From: Ricordea florida
Lineage: Eukaryota; Cnidaria; Anthozoa; Corallimorpharia; Ricordeidae
Direction of reading: 5' to 3'
Length of the DNA: 64,000 bases
Assembly (NCBI GenBank): GCA_949710005.1
Contig: OX453272.1
Coordinates: forward strand, 8,877,133-8,941,132
Of the stretch, positions 36,301 through 47,815 are shown piece after piece. Positions within the stretch are counted from its first letter, which is position 1. Every line of letters starts with the position of its first letter. The position numbers were made by a program, and so were the translations under genes. Below the pieces are notes generated by a model, which worked only from the letters and a program-made list of their open reading frames with translations, was not told the DNA's origin and did not search any database.

Positions 36301-39291
36301 CGTTGAACCTCCCCCAGGATGCAAACCATGTCCCAAGATGCCAAAGCCGCCACCAAGTAAGTGTAACTAATAATTCATCAGATTATTATTTTCTGTTACT
36401 GTATTAGGCTGTTCATAAGCAAACCCTCCTTAAAATCCATAAATTGAGACGAATAAATGAAGAGAGATCATACGAACTTAAGAGTTTACCAATCAAGGTT
36501 ACCTATTCAGTCAAAGATAAAATTATCCAGAGGGTGCTTTATAAGGGTATTAACTCCTTTATTTTCACCACTGATTTGTATATGCAACTCCGTTTTGATC
36601 GCAGTTTCTGGTGATTTTGATCCCACTATTTTACCAGCTAAATTGCATGTTACACTGTAATGTTCCCAGTGCCCTAAGTTTTCAGCTGCGACATTTCAAC
36701 TACTAATTTGCATGTGTTACACTGTCTTGTTACCAGTGCCCTTCATTTTCAACGTTTACTGTGATGACCTGTACAAGGACTGTGCCTACGCGTACTCAAA
36801 CTGTAATGACACTTGGTGGCAGATTAATTGTCCTAAGCGGTGTAACCTCTGCCAAGGTGAATAGACTGAGTTCACTGTACCTACAAAAAAACACACATTT
36901 AAAAGCAATTTACCATGCGACAAACCAGCTGGACGCACTCATCAAGAGATTTCAAGAGATACTAACTAAACTGGCTTAATCTTTCATTAAACCCAGGTTG
37001 CACTACATACTGCATACAATGACAGCAACATAGTTTCTGCACAGTTTAACTGCTTCTTGCGCCTGCCTTCTAGAAGTTGAGACTCTATTAAGAACAGGAA
37101 TGTTCCCCAAAACGCTGCAAACGATGCGCGCTCTGCAGTATCTTTTTGGCGGGAAACACTTGAACATTTATAGCGGGAAAAGCAGGTTTTTCAAGGATGT
37201 TATTTACCATTTTGTTCTTAAAAAGGTGCCAAATTCTTCTTCATTTAACTTAATTGTATCAAATTTGGTCCTGGTGTCGAGTAATATGACCCTCTTTTTG
37301 GGAAATTTAGTTCTTAGCTTTTGAGAAAGACGCTGATTTTGTGGTCAAACGTATACATACCTTCTTCACACTAAAAGAATTTGACCATTATTTATGATTT
37401 TACAGCCAAGGACAAAGTCAGCAATGCGACCGTAACGGCAACGAAAGAAATTTATCCAAACGAGGTGAAAGATCTGCCAGAGAAAAACGAGTTCGAATCT
37501 GACCTTATAGCTCCCGCCCCAGGCAAGAAACCATTAGTGGCTAAGTACACACTCCGCGTCAGGCCGAAGATTATACATGGCATTCCTCAGACTCAAGAAA
37601 TCCGCATAATGCCTCCAGGAAAGGTCGGCTACCAAGGAAACGTCAAACCTTTGATGGTACTCAAACAGAATATTACAAAACCAATGATTGAGAACATCGA
37701 AATTGACGTGCCAAAGAAGGGAGCTAAATACAGTGCAAAACCAAGCGTGGAGGTGATAGAAGGAGACCACAAAGAGATGTTGAAAGTAAGTAAGGGACAG
37801 GCAGTGCTAGAAGATGCAGTGCAAAAGTCAAAGACTAAAAATGAAGGTATGTGACTGACTGAATGAATGATTATTTTACTCCTGAATTCATTTGCTGAGC
37901 CTTTTATTCAGACGTTTCACAGAGTATTTTTAAACTATTTCACAGTTAACTAATATACATCCCTAGCTTTCCGTTGTAAACATCTTAATTTGGGTTGCAT
38001 TGTCGCACGTTGAACCGACAAGTCCATCTCTCGACCTTCCACTTTCCACCTTGACGAAAACGTAAGAAACGATTTTGGCTTACCTGTACCACCACTGTTA
38101 AAATTGAATGGGTAGAACATACACAATGGATAAAATTAAAAGGAGTCTTGAAGTGGGCAGTAGAAAAGTAGAAAGCTGAGGTTAATATTGTTCGGCATCC
38201 TTTATCATCACTAGTTTACAGGTTGTTCGAAATCTATGTTCAGATAGGCGAAAACTTTTTAGGCTAACTCGGACATTTAGATAAACGTTTTGACTGATTG
38301 ATTAATTAACTGATTTCCAATTGTTCTTTTTATTTGTAAAACACAGTAAAGGATCAGTTGGAAAAAATAAACTTTTGACTAATAGAACTATAAATTCAAT
38401 AATGAGCCCTCAAATTTAATTTTGTTACTCTTATATGAAGAGAATCAAAAGAAGCAACCGGAAGAACCAGCGGCTTCTGAAGACTCTCCAGCGCAGGCTC
38501 AAGATCAGATTCAACCTCAGACTCCCGTCGTTCAAGGTCCAGCTGCCCAAGCTTCTACCCAGGCCTACTCAACTGCAACCAACTCATTGACCCCAGACTC
38601 CACAGCTTCGAAGCAAACTGCTGCCTATACTGAAAGTAAGAAATTTTAAACATTTGATTCACATTTTTAACCTGATGAAGTCTGCTTTCCATGGTCCGAA
38701 TATTAGTAAAGTTTTTCCGGAGGCTGTGCTCGTCTAGTGACGTCAGAGAAAACGCGACAAAACAGCGCACTTGTGGTAATGAGTCTGTGATCAAACAACA
38801 CGCAGAATCGACGGATTATAACATTCATTCGAGGGATGCAGAAATTCTCCAACGCTGCATCTCCAACCGTGATAACAAGAGACTCATCTTAGAATTATGG
38901 AACCCCGCTACGGAAAGCGCTTCCGGGCTCTTACACAGCTTTAATTCCGAATTAATGGTGTAAGCGTTCGCATAGAAATTCAAACGAAAAACGTAACGTA
39001 ACGTTAACGTAACGTAACGTTCGGATTTCTATCTCTGACGAAAGTGGACGGAGGCCACTGAAAATTCACTGACTAAAAACAGATAATAAAACAAAGATAA
39101 AACAAAGCCAGATGAGTTCTTTTACATTTCAATTTTTTGACAATTTTCCGGAGAATTTTGACCTTGATAATTTTGTTTCACTTTCAGCTCAAACGTGCTC
39201 GGATGACGGGAGATGCAACCTTTTCAGCGAAGACCGCTGCTCAGAATCATGGCTGACGACGAACTGCAAGAAAATGTGCAAGCTTTGTTAA
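30342..39291 (+). CDS. Gene B: large secreted modular protein with three ShK domains, 9 exons, about 964 residues
   Basis: Exons: 30342-30429, 32173-32226, 32412-32534, 33840-34958, 35706-36356, 36737-36856, 37406-37846, 38441-38635, 39188-39291, all phase 1. The signal peptide (core AKALLLLICLTLCYG) ends before LEGK and a Lys/His-rich exon. ShK 1 has Cys at 55, 61, 69, 78, 82, 85. Exon 4 (residues 89-461) is a Lys-rich then Tyr/Pro-rich region followed by an Ala/Pro/Gln mucin-like tract with repeated NQT sequons. Exon 5 has more sequons and a block with a GPG core and a CC...C..C end. ShK 2 has Cys at 687, 693, 700, 709, 713, 716. Exon 7 is a 147-residue block also present in gene C. Exon 8 is Gln/Ser/Thr/Pro-rich. 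ShK 3 has Cys at 934, 940, 948, 957, 961 and 964, the last residue. A second strong donor at 35931 would shorten exon 5 in frame and remove the GPG block. An extracellular glycoprotein is likely; the function is unknown. Confidence 0.85.
32412..32534 (+). other. ShK domain 1 of gene B (one exon)
   Basis: A 41-codon phase-1 exon with spacing C-x5-C-x7-C-x8-C-x3-C-x2-C, containing GWVELNCPKMC. Confidence 0.85.
33648..33716. repeat. Palindromic MITE fragment upstream of gene B exon 4
   Basis: AGATTTCTATCGCGTGATAG pairs with the inverted CTATCATGCATAGAAATCGA around GAGGGCGCAGCC. A close relative lies at 44587-44660, and the flanking phrase CCAATCAGATTGC also recurs. Confidence 0.7.
33719..33765. 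repeat. Short tandem repeat of CCCCCTGCGTA
   Basis: Four imperfect copies of an 11-bp unit lie directly after the palindrome at 33648-33716. Confidence 0.85.
36737..36856 (+). other. ShK domain 2 of gene B (one exon)
   Basis: A 40-codon phase-1 exon with C-x5-C-x6-C-x8-C-x3-C-x2-C, containing WWQINCPKRC. Confidence 0.85.
38988..39032. repeat. AACGT-based palindrome
   Basis: AACGTAACGTAACGTTAACG and its mirror form a dyad centred on GTTAAC, flanked by ATAGAAATTC and GGATTTCTAT as short inverted ends. Confidence 0.65.
39188..39291 (+). other. C-terminal ShK domain of gene B (terminal exon)
   Basis: A phase-1 acceptor CTTTCAG opens the exon; six Cys (C-x5-C-x7-C-x8-C-x3-C-x2-C) end directly at the TAA stop. 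It is very similar to the terminal exon of gene C. Confidence 0.85.
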
Positions 39292-39379
39292 AAAGGTAAC
39301 TGATCAGGGATATGCAAGTACTGACCAATTCGAAGACATCGCTTTTCCTTTTTACATTATTAACATTTTTATCCCACAA

Positions 39380-39510
39380 CGTCAGTATCTGGGTAACTGT
39401 GCACCGACCCCTCCCCTTATCAAACATTAACGAAAACTTTTTAACTTGTTATAACTTGTTGTGTTAGGGGAGAGTTAGGTGAACAGTTGCCAAGATACTG
39501 ACATTGATCC
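39380..39510. repeat. MITE family 1, copy 2
   Basis: GTCAGTATCTGGGTAACTGT on the left mirrors the right end (ACAGTTGCCAAGATACTGAC), with the same CTCCCCT arms and AACTTGTTATAACTTGTT centre as the other copies. Confidence 0.8.
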
Positions 39511-39972
39511 CAAAATCGATGCAGGGTGCGTAATAATTCTTTCTATTATGAGACTTCATCGAATGCCGTACAATCAACGCCCGAAATGAGTACCGATATT
39601 TGTACAGTTCGTTATTTGTCTAGTAGGAAACCTGTTTGACCGGTTTGCCACGATGACTATGAAACGTAGGTTGGTGGAGAAAAATAAAAAATGGACGCTA
39701 TTTTGGAAACATTTGATAAACTTAGATTAATTTTACCAACGATGATAATTAATTTGGCCGACTGCTGCATTAAAAGACAAAGTCGTGTTTCTGGCACTGA
39801 CAAGAATGACAACAGAATCCAATATAACGCTGCAGGAGATACGAGAATTCATCGAGACAAACAAAAACAGTAACACGGCAAACAAAACCAGGCCAGGTCT
39901 GACCTGAACGTTGAAAGATAATAATGTCGTTAGCCGAACATGTGAACATTCTAGATGAAAATAGAGCGAACA

Positions 39973-40925
39973 AGCGATGCAATTTATAATGGTCGATACT
40001 TTTTCCTGAAACAGTCGATGCCATTTATAATGTGAAACAGTCGATGCCATTTATAATGGTCGATGCTTTTTCCTGAAACAGTCGATGCCATTTATAATGG
40101 TCGATGCCTTTCCCTAAAATAGTCGATGCCATTGGTCCAAAGTAATGGTATCGACCATTATAAATGGCATCGACTGTTTCAGGAAAAAGCATCGACCATT
40201 ATAAATGGCATCGACTGTTTCAGGAAAAAGCATCGACCATTATAAATGGCATCGACTGTTTCAGGGAAAGGCATGATCGACCATTAAAATGGCATCGACT
40301 GTTTCAGGGAAAGGCATCGACCATTATAAATGGCATCGACTGTTTCAGGGAAAGGCATGATCGACCATTAAAATGGCATCGACTGTTTCAGGAAAAAGCA
40401 TCGACCATTATAAATGACATCGACTGTTTCAGGGAAAGGCATGATCGACCATTAAAATGGCATCGACTGTTTCAGGGAAAGGCATGATCGACCATTAAAA
40501 TGGCATCGACTGTTTCAGGGAAAGGCATGATCGACCATTAAAATGGCATCGACTGTTTCAGGGAAAGGCATGATCGACCATTAAAATGGCATCGACTGTT
40601 TCAGGGAAAGGCATGATCGACCATTAAAATGGCATCGACTGTTTCAGGGAAAGGCATGATCGACCATTAAAATGGCATCGACTGTTTCAGGGAAAGGCAT
40701 GATCGACCATTATAAATGGCATCGACTGTTTCAGGAAAAAGCATCGACCATTATAAATGGCATCGACTGTTTCACATTATAAATGGCATCGACTGTTTCA
40801 CATTATAAATGGCATCGACTGTTTCACATTATAAATGGCATCGACTGTTTCACATTATAAATGGCATCGACTGTTTCACATTATAAATGGCATCGACTGT
40901 TTCACATTATAAATGGCATGACTGT
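39973..40925. repeat. Satellite-like tandem array with an orientation switch
   Basis: From about 39973 to 40135 the unit runs in one orientation (TGAAACAGTCGATGCCATTT). After a short spacer (about 40136-40150) it runs in the other orientation to 40925 (ATGGCATCGACTGTTTCA). Three unit types follow each other: about 41 bp ending GGAAAAAGCA, about 43 bp ending GGGAAAGGCATGA, and 26 bp CATTATAAATGGCATCGACT plus GTTTCA. The larger units contain a near-palindromic core CCATTATAAATGG or CCATTAAAATGG. The array lies between genes B and C. Confidence 0.92.
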
Positions 40926-42748
40926 TTACGAAAGAGAAAACCGCCTCAGCAATGCTACATGTCAAAACATCTAATAAGACATATGTATTAAACTACTGAA
41001 TAGGATTGTTTTTTGAAGGGAACTGTTTGTTTTACTATACAGCGGTGACTCTCGGACTAAATTTTTATCTGCCTTTTTATCTACTTTACAGCGTGGTTCC
41101 ACCTTTTTCATCGGTGGATCAAACCACAAATTGTGACCATTCTTCTGAAAGCTTCTGTAGAACGTTAACTCCGTATATTTGTACAGCTGCTTTTCCATAC
41201 TTCTCTAAGTGAAAACCCTTTTTTACTCCATAGGTTCCAGCCATCTTTGATTCACTATAATGACAGATGTCGGTCGCAAAAGACTCGCGGAGTCACGTGA
41301 TCCGTAAGAAAAAGTGTGATTACGAAACTTCCTTGCGATTGGTCCATTGCTATATCATCATAGTCGAACTCTGATTCGGATAATTTATTTTGAATGTAAT
41401 ATGTGTATAACCTAGATGACTAGACTCATGTTTGTGTTCTTTGAAATGTAAAACAAGTTTTATTAGAGATGAAGAGTTTTGCTTGCTGCAGGCTGAATGG
41501 TATAAATATTGACTGAGCCTGTATCACGTAGCTATGGCTTTCAATTAATTTGCTTTGCATTGTATTTTTGCAGTAATAAAAAAGTGAAAAATATCGATGT
41601 TGTTTTTGTTGCAATGCTGGGAATCGCTTGTTTCCTTCTCTGTTGCGTATCTTTTTCTATTCGACCCAGCAACTGTTTTCGTTCACATTTTATTTTCAAG
41701 TTTTCAGCTCTCACGTTGTCATCGGATATTTTGTTTCAATAATAAGCTTACTTTTCAGAGACCCACAGTAAAAGAACTGTTTGGCCATTCTATCAAGAGT
41801 CACAGGCAGGCTATCGGATTCAAACTTCATGACAGATTGTTAAAACGTTTGATGGTTTACGGTCCCGTCTATTAAGGTTAAACGACCGAGAGACATGACG
41901 TTTATAGACACTCACTGAATTTACAAACGCAAAGGAAGACAACACGTCAGCAAAAAATAGTGGACGGCCATCAAAAGTTCACATTCGTTTGCTCAGCCAT
42001 ATAGAAACTGCAATCAAGATCCCATTGGTAGAACAGGAAAAATTTTAAAAGTAGTAGATTTTTCAGTAAAAAAACCTAGAAATGCTTTGATGGCAAGTGG
42101 CATTTGATTTCCACAAAAACAGCTACAACGGATTTAGAAAAAAATCGTTGTTTTCATTTGGTTTTTCAGTACATTGACTGAAACCAAGCTGATAACCAAC
42201 CAATACGGATGTTTTGGTTCTTACAGAGTTTCACCCAGTCATACAAGCATATTAACCTGTCATTCTCTCGTCAAAAACGAAAACTTTTACCTTCATATTC
42301 GAGGGCTTTAGCATATGATGCGCCGTTTGTAAAATTCCAGTCTGTCAAAAAATTAACATAAAAAAGTGTCTACTTGGGTTTTAGCAATTAGCTAGAGCCT
42401 AAATGGGTGAATGATAAAATGATGACGTCATTAGTAAATACTGCATACTTACCTACCCCAATAAGTATCATATCTCTACTTTTATTTGTGCATGGACAAA
42501 AACTCAAAGTGCAACTACGACCTATAAAGCAGCTCGTTTTTCTGTTTTTAAAGGAATCTCTAAACACTTTTTTCAGAGTTTTGCCTATCAGTTGTAAGTT
42601 CACATTCTTGGAAGTGATACACGATGACCATTTTCCAGTTCACTGAGCAGAAAGGTCACCAGTTTGAGCCACAGTGTCTTTTCATTTCACAAGACATCAA
42701 CATCCACAGAGCAAGCAATAGAAAACTCAAAATATTTTTACTTTTAAT
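40926..42748. other. Intergenic stretch and 5' flank of gene C
   Basis: No exon is supported. Small open frames here have no matching splice sites or family motifs. Confidence 0.4.
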
Positions 42749-44518
42749 ATGTTTAGACTCATTGTAAGTTTTGTCTTTTTGACGGTGGTAGAAGGAAGAA
42801 ACACGCAAAGATTCATTCGCGGTAAGTTCAAGTTTTAAACTATTTACCACAAATGTCAGTCGAGATCTGTTAGTGGGTAATGAGGGTCAAAAATGGTAAC
42901 TTGGTTCAGAAAACGAACGAAATTCATAGGACGCAATTTCAGGCTTGCTCAGACAACAAGATTTTACCAATGCGTTTACTTACAAGAAAGTTTTGTTTAG
43001 ATCATTCAGATTTGGCAGGAATATCTCTAATTGTAAATTAGTTGCAAGTTCAACTGATAGACCGTCAAAATCTATTTGGGATCCTCCCACAAAAGAGAAA
43101 GTGTTAAAAAGTGTAGACGCACTTTCCTGAATACGTTTCAATTAAAGTCATTTTGCTTTTTTCTGAAAACCGTTGTGATAAAAAACGTTCAGGGCTATAA
43201 TATTGAGCGTTAGTGTAAAGCTTGTTATGAGCTATGCACGCAAGATGTTATTTTGGCAGTCTTGTTTAGATCTGGCTTTATAGGACCTAAGAAAGTTACA
43301 GCTTATCGATTGTATATTTTCTTTTCTTTGTTCTTAATGTCAAGGTGCAACAAGGTTAATTTCTCGTTAGCAAGCAAAAGAGGAAAATTCCAGAAATATT
43401 TGTTTTCAGTCTTTCAAATGTATTTGCCCATCCGTGAAAACGTCAGGCAAAACACCTGTAGGGGGCTTTTTATCGAGCCTTAAGTAATTCAGAATTGTTG
43501 ATTCCAAACCTAGATTTTAAGAGTTACATTTGGTTCCTCAGTTAAGTTTGCCTGCGAGGAGTACGGTAATCCATAAGTGGCGTTTCGTTTATTGACTCAG
43601 TTTAATTTGTGAACCCCGCCGCTGTGGGTAAGAAACGAGGGAAAATGACTTCCATTGACTCTTTATACGACTTCAATAAGATCCCATTGGCTTGTTTAAT
43701 GTGTAACTTAATGGGACAATGCAAGAAAAACGAAACAAACATGAAATAGGGCACCCTCCCTTTCAACGTTATCAGCAAGGATGGCGTTGGTTTATAGAAA
43801 CAAAATCTTTTCCTTCCCTACTGATCCCCTCTGCTAGGCTGTATCTCTGTGACTGTTAAAACACGACAAATCTCTTTCTCTTGTTTTTAATATCCCTGGA
43901 TAATACAAACACGGCAGAGGCACCAGCCGAGGCAGCGAATACAAATGCTCTGAACAACCGACCCGTCAATTCTGAACTTGTGGCGCCGTCGCCTGGTAAC
44001 CGACCACTGATAGCAAAGTACACCATCCGTGTAAAACCAAAACTCAAAGATGGCGTGCCTCAGATTCAGGAGATTCGCATCATGCCTCCCCGGTCAAACA
44101 GTACACAAGACTTTGTGAAGCCATTGATGGTACTCAAGCAAAACATCACAAAAACGCTGGTTGAGAATGTAGAGATCGATGTTCCAAAAAAGGGAACAAA
44201 GTTTAGCCCCAAACCCATCGTAGAGGTGCTGGAAGACGGACACAAGGAACTACTGAATGTGACCAGAGGAGGAGAGGCATTAGTGGAGAATCCGGCACAA
44301 AAATCCAGTACTGGAGGTACAGATAACAAATTTGAACCTAAAACATATAGGTTTGTCTTTAAACATTTTATATTTTTTAGAGGAAATTAGCATTGCGAGT
44401 CTTGAGAATTTGGTTCTCATTATTTCATTTAATTTTTTAATTCCTGAACAGGTAAATAGCATTCGACCATTTTTGTGGAATCTGCGCTCTATACGTTTGA
44501 ACGTATCTATCATTTATC

Positions 44519-44569
<51 letters not shown>

Positions 44570-46701
44570 CATTATTATGGCTAATTATGAGCGCGAGATT
44601 TCTATGGGGTCATAGCCGAAGGCCGAATCAACTATCACCTCATAGAAATCGAGAACGAATAATCTAATTGTTTTAGTAAAAATCATAACAAACGAATCAC
44701 GTGTCGATGAATAAAATTCCAAAATATTAAATCTCCCTAAATCTCACTAAATCTAAATCTCTCTCTACTAAATCTAATAAACGAATCACGTAGTAAATCT
44801 TCCTGCTAAAGCGCGAAGACGTCGCCATTTTGAAAACGATCTTCGACCAAGTGCTGCACTCTAATTATAATGGCTGATAGTGTGCAGTATCTCAGCCAAT
44901 CAGATTGCGACATTTGCACTAGTATACTAGTAGATTTTTACTAATAATAGTTGTTGTAATTATTGGAACTTAAATGCACCCTTGCACCCTAAACATTGTC
45001 TGCAGGCTATCACCTGAATGTTTGTATTATAGTCAGTTAATTTTGTGCACGATTTAACCTTGAAGAACACCAGGACGATCACGTGTTTGCTGTAGCGCAC
45101 ATGACATCCACCAAACAGAACCAGTCAGCTAACTCGTCACAAGTACCCGCTCAGAATAAAGCAACCAATCAAACAACGGCTTCCGCCCAGTCCTCAGTTT
45201 CTCAGAATGCAATTACCAATCATTCAGCTGTTCCTGTCCAGTCCTCAGCTTCTCAAAATAAAGCTACCAATCAGACGACTGCTTCTGTTCAGTCCTCAGC
45301 TTCTCACGATGCAACCACTGTCCCAGCCCAGACCTCTACTCCGGTAAAACCTGCTCCAGTCGTCCCAGTGACCTACCAACCAGTGTCTCCTATAGCAGCT
45401 TTTAACAGTGCTGGTAAGTAGATTATATGCTTTTCAACGTAACAACGTGAAGTTGGAAAGCGTTTTCATTAGGGTTCGTAGCACTCCTTATCGCGTATGC
45501 GATAGCTTTTGTTCTTAATTAACTAGGCACTAATGTCGCATGACTATGTTTGGCGATATGCTAATAATTCTCTTAAAATATCAGGAGTATTATTGTCTTG
45601 GGCTATATCTCGCCTTTCGGACAGCCGCTAGGTGGTGACCAAAGTTAAAACTACGATAGTTAGGTAAGGCTCTAACCTCGATACGCCGCATCGGTCGTGG
45701 AGTTCGTTCCCGGTTCTTTGTCCCATCGGTTTTTACCGGGTTTTCGTATCGGGCTGCGTATCATCGCATGAATTTTTTCCTAGGATTCCACTCTTTTCTA
45801 TTTGTAATACTTCGTTTAGTTTTTTCTCGCTTATTGTATTGTATCTACCCAGTAGCTTATTTTTATTGTCATACTTAAGTTGGCAGGAGTACCCACGTAG
45901 ATTTACATCGATTCTCTTATATTAACATTACGTCTTCATAGACCCTGGCTAGGGGCATATTTAATGAAGGTCATGAAGGTATTCTGCCGTTTTATTGTGT
46001 TCATTAAGTTAGCGATATTACCCAGTGATGTTGTAAAATGTATTCAACACTCGTATTTGTAAACAAAGCGCTGCTCCATCAGGCGGAGCGTGACGTGGGA
46101 TGGTAGAAATGAAAGACATTATCCATAAAGCAGAATATATTCACTAGGGAAGGTCATTACACTGAGAGAGCAACAAGGCAGAAGGGCTGGTTTGGAGCTT
46201 TCATCAGAAGGTGTAAAATACCCATAGCGAAGCTAACCTCGGTAAAACCAAGATCAATATAGACAATTGAAAAAAAAACAACTACATTTTCAATTCCAGA
46301 CAGAGTTATTTGAACGCAGTGTAAGGTTAAATCTTCAAATTAGAGGTGTTACTGTGTAACCTCTTAGTATACAGTATTCAGTTTTTAAAATAAGGAGTAA
46401 AAATTAAACAAACCAATGTTTCTCATAAATTTCCTCTTTGAAACAGTCTCTCTACGTCCTACAATAAAGCGTTCTACAGCAGTACCCCTGTTACAACTAA
46501 AAAGTCGTTGCAATGCGTGCCCAGTGTTAATCTGTGATAACATAATCTCATAGTGAGTGTTATAGTAATAGTGACCTGTCTTATCTTATTTCAGCTCAAA
46601 CCTGCACAGATGATGGCAGATGTCAGTTATATCCTGTTGATCGCTGTATAGAGCAATGGTTGACAACGAATTGCAGGCGGAAGTGTAATCTATGTTCTTG
46701 A
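42749..46701 (+). CDS. Gene C: secreted protein with the block shared with B, a Gln/Ser/Thr linker and one ShK domain, 4 exons, about 298 residues
   Basis: Exons: 42749-42821, 43918-44316, 45096-45413, 46595-46701, all phase 1. The signal peptide (MFRLIVSFVFLTVVEG) is followed by RNTQRFIR. Exon 2 (residues 25-157) matches exon 7 of gene B along its length, with conserved RPLIAKYTIRVKPK-like, QEIRIMPP, KPLMVLKQNITK and EIDVPKKG segments. Exon 3 (158-263) is built of repeated Gln/Ser/Thr/Ala phrases (KATNQTTAS, QSSASQN) with NQT and NHS sequons. The terminal exon is an ShK domain with Cys at 267, 273, 281, 290, 294 and 297. The protein therefore corresponds to the 3' half of gene B attached to its own signal peptide. 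The exon 2 acceptor (ACACGGCAG) is the first AG after a pyrimidine tract and is somewhat distant from it. A relic ShK exon lies in intron 1. Confidence 0.83.
43542..43565 (+). pseudogene. Relic of an ShK exon in gene C intron 1 (possible 24-nt microexon)
   Basis: TTCCTCAG precedes 24 bases reading VKFACEEY in phase 1. They match the start of the first ShK exon of gene A (VKLFPCEDY), then an in-frame stop follows shortly. GTAATC after 43565 could be a donor in the correct phase, so the fragment might still be included as a microexon, but the rest of the ShK domain is gone. Confidence 0.45.
44517..44575. repeat. (TTA)n microsatellite
   Basis: About 18 units of a TTA/ATT trinucleotide in gene C intron 2. 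Confidence 0.95.
44587..44660. repeat. Palindromic MITE fragment related to 33648-33716
   Basis: GCGAGATTTCTATGGGGTCA pairs with CCTCATAGAAATCGAGAACG across GCCGAAGGCC. CCAATCAGATTGC occurs about 240 bp further on, as it does in the relative near gene B exon 4. Confidence 0.7.
46595..46701 (+). other. C-terminal ShK domain of gene C (terminal exon)
   Basis: Six Cys with C-x5-C-x7-C-x8-C-x3-C-x2-C, one Ser, then TGA. It shares the phrases DDGRC and WLTTNC with the last exon of gene B. Confidence 0.85.
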
Positions 46702-47659
46702 ATTTTTTTTTCCGGGACTGGACTTTTTTCGTTGTTTAATAGAAGTGAACTACATTTGAAACAGATGTATCTTTTATTTAGTTTACTGTTGAAACTCATT
46801 CCTGTCGCTTCTCCTCACAAGCATCTCAGCCTCCTTTCTGCTTATATTAATACTGATCTTGTTGAAGGCGAGTAGTTTACTTCTTCTGCACGGAAGAATA
46901 TAATTTTATCAAATATGCACTAAAATGCAGCAGTTTAAAGGAGAGAAGTAAAAGTGAAAGAAATACAGTATTTGGGGTGAAGCTTTGGACCCGTGTGTTT
47001 GTCCTTATCTCCAATATGAAATCTAGTGCCCAGCTGGAATTTCAAGAAGAGATTTGCAGTACCACAATTTACACTGAGAGTCAACTTCCTGCTTCAGCTC
47101 TTCAACTAGTACACCAAGAACCATAACAAAGGCACTCTTAACCTTCTGTAGCTTATCTTCAACGTTCTATCGCGTTTCCTTTGCTACCCTCCCTCCGCAC
47201 TAGTAAGCTAATAAGCCTATCCTCCCTTATTTTCCTTTGCGTATTTCAGAAAGATCGCCGGTTGTATGGCATCGATATTTCAGTAATTATTTTTTTCAAA
47301 TTTCTGCGATTTTGCTTCTCCTAGACTAACAACGGATGAATCCATTTCTGTCCCAAAATTCCAGCAAGAGAAGCCAATTTTTGCGCCAATGATAAGTGAT
47401 TACTATTTTAGACCAAGCCAAGTAATTGCCATGATTTATCCCAGGGTATGCTGCTTGAAGTCCTACCCTTCTGAGCAGCCCCTACCCCCCTTCCCCCAAA
47501 ATTCTACTATTGCCCATCACTCATAACCATGATTGTTGATCCCAGCTCTCCTCTTCTTGGACTTGTGTAATTGAAGGAATTAAAGAAACGTTTGAATGCC
47601 CAAATGTTATTTAGCTGAATTAAAAGATAATCTTTGTCGTTTCCATCACTGAACTGTGC

Positions 47660-47665
47660 AATAAA
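47660..47665 (+). terminator. Possible polyadenylation signal, gene C
   Basis: AATAAA lies about 960 bp after the gene C stop. The distance is long, so an earlier unseen site may be used. Confidence 0.3.
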
Positions 47666-47815
47666 ATTTGTTATTTTAGACTTCTATGAGGTCGTCATTT
47701 ATTGCTCGTTATGCATATTCTCAATTGCAATCAAACCATAGCAAATGCGTAGTCTACCAAGTCAAGTATTTTGAGTGGCTGTTCTCGAGTGGATGTTCCC
47801 ACAAGAAAACCTTTT

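Noticed and set aside
40164-40487. 107-residue repetitive plus-strand reading frame
   Set aside because: It lies wholly inside the satellite array; the frame stays open only because the 41-43 bp units lack stops in that register.
39973-40925. CRISPR-like array
   Set aside because: The units are contiguous without unique spacers, carry dyads, change orientation and sit in a eukaryotic genome; it is a satellite.
44332-44667. 111-residue Leu-rich frame
   Set aside because: Its core is translation of the (TTA)n microsatellite and an adjoining MITE fragment.
25462-46701. Assigning the ShK genes as potassium-channel toxins
   Set aside because: The domains sit in large modular proteins, have a Trp in most copies and no clear channel-blocking Lys-Tyr pair; a structural or matrix role fits better, though a toxin role cannot be excluded.
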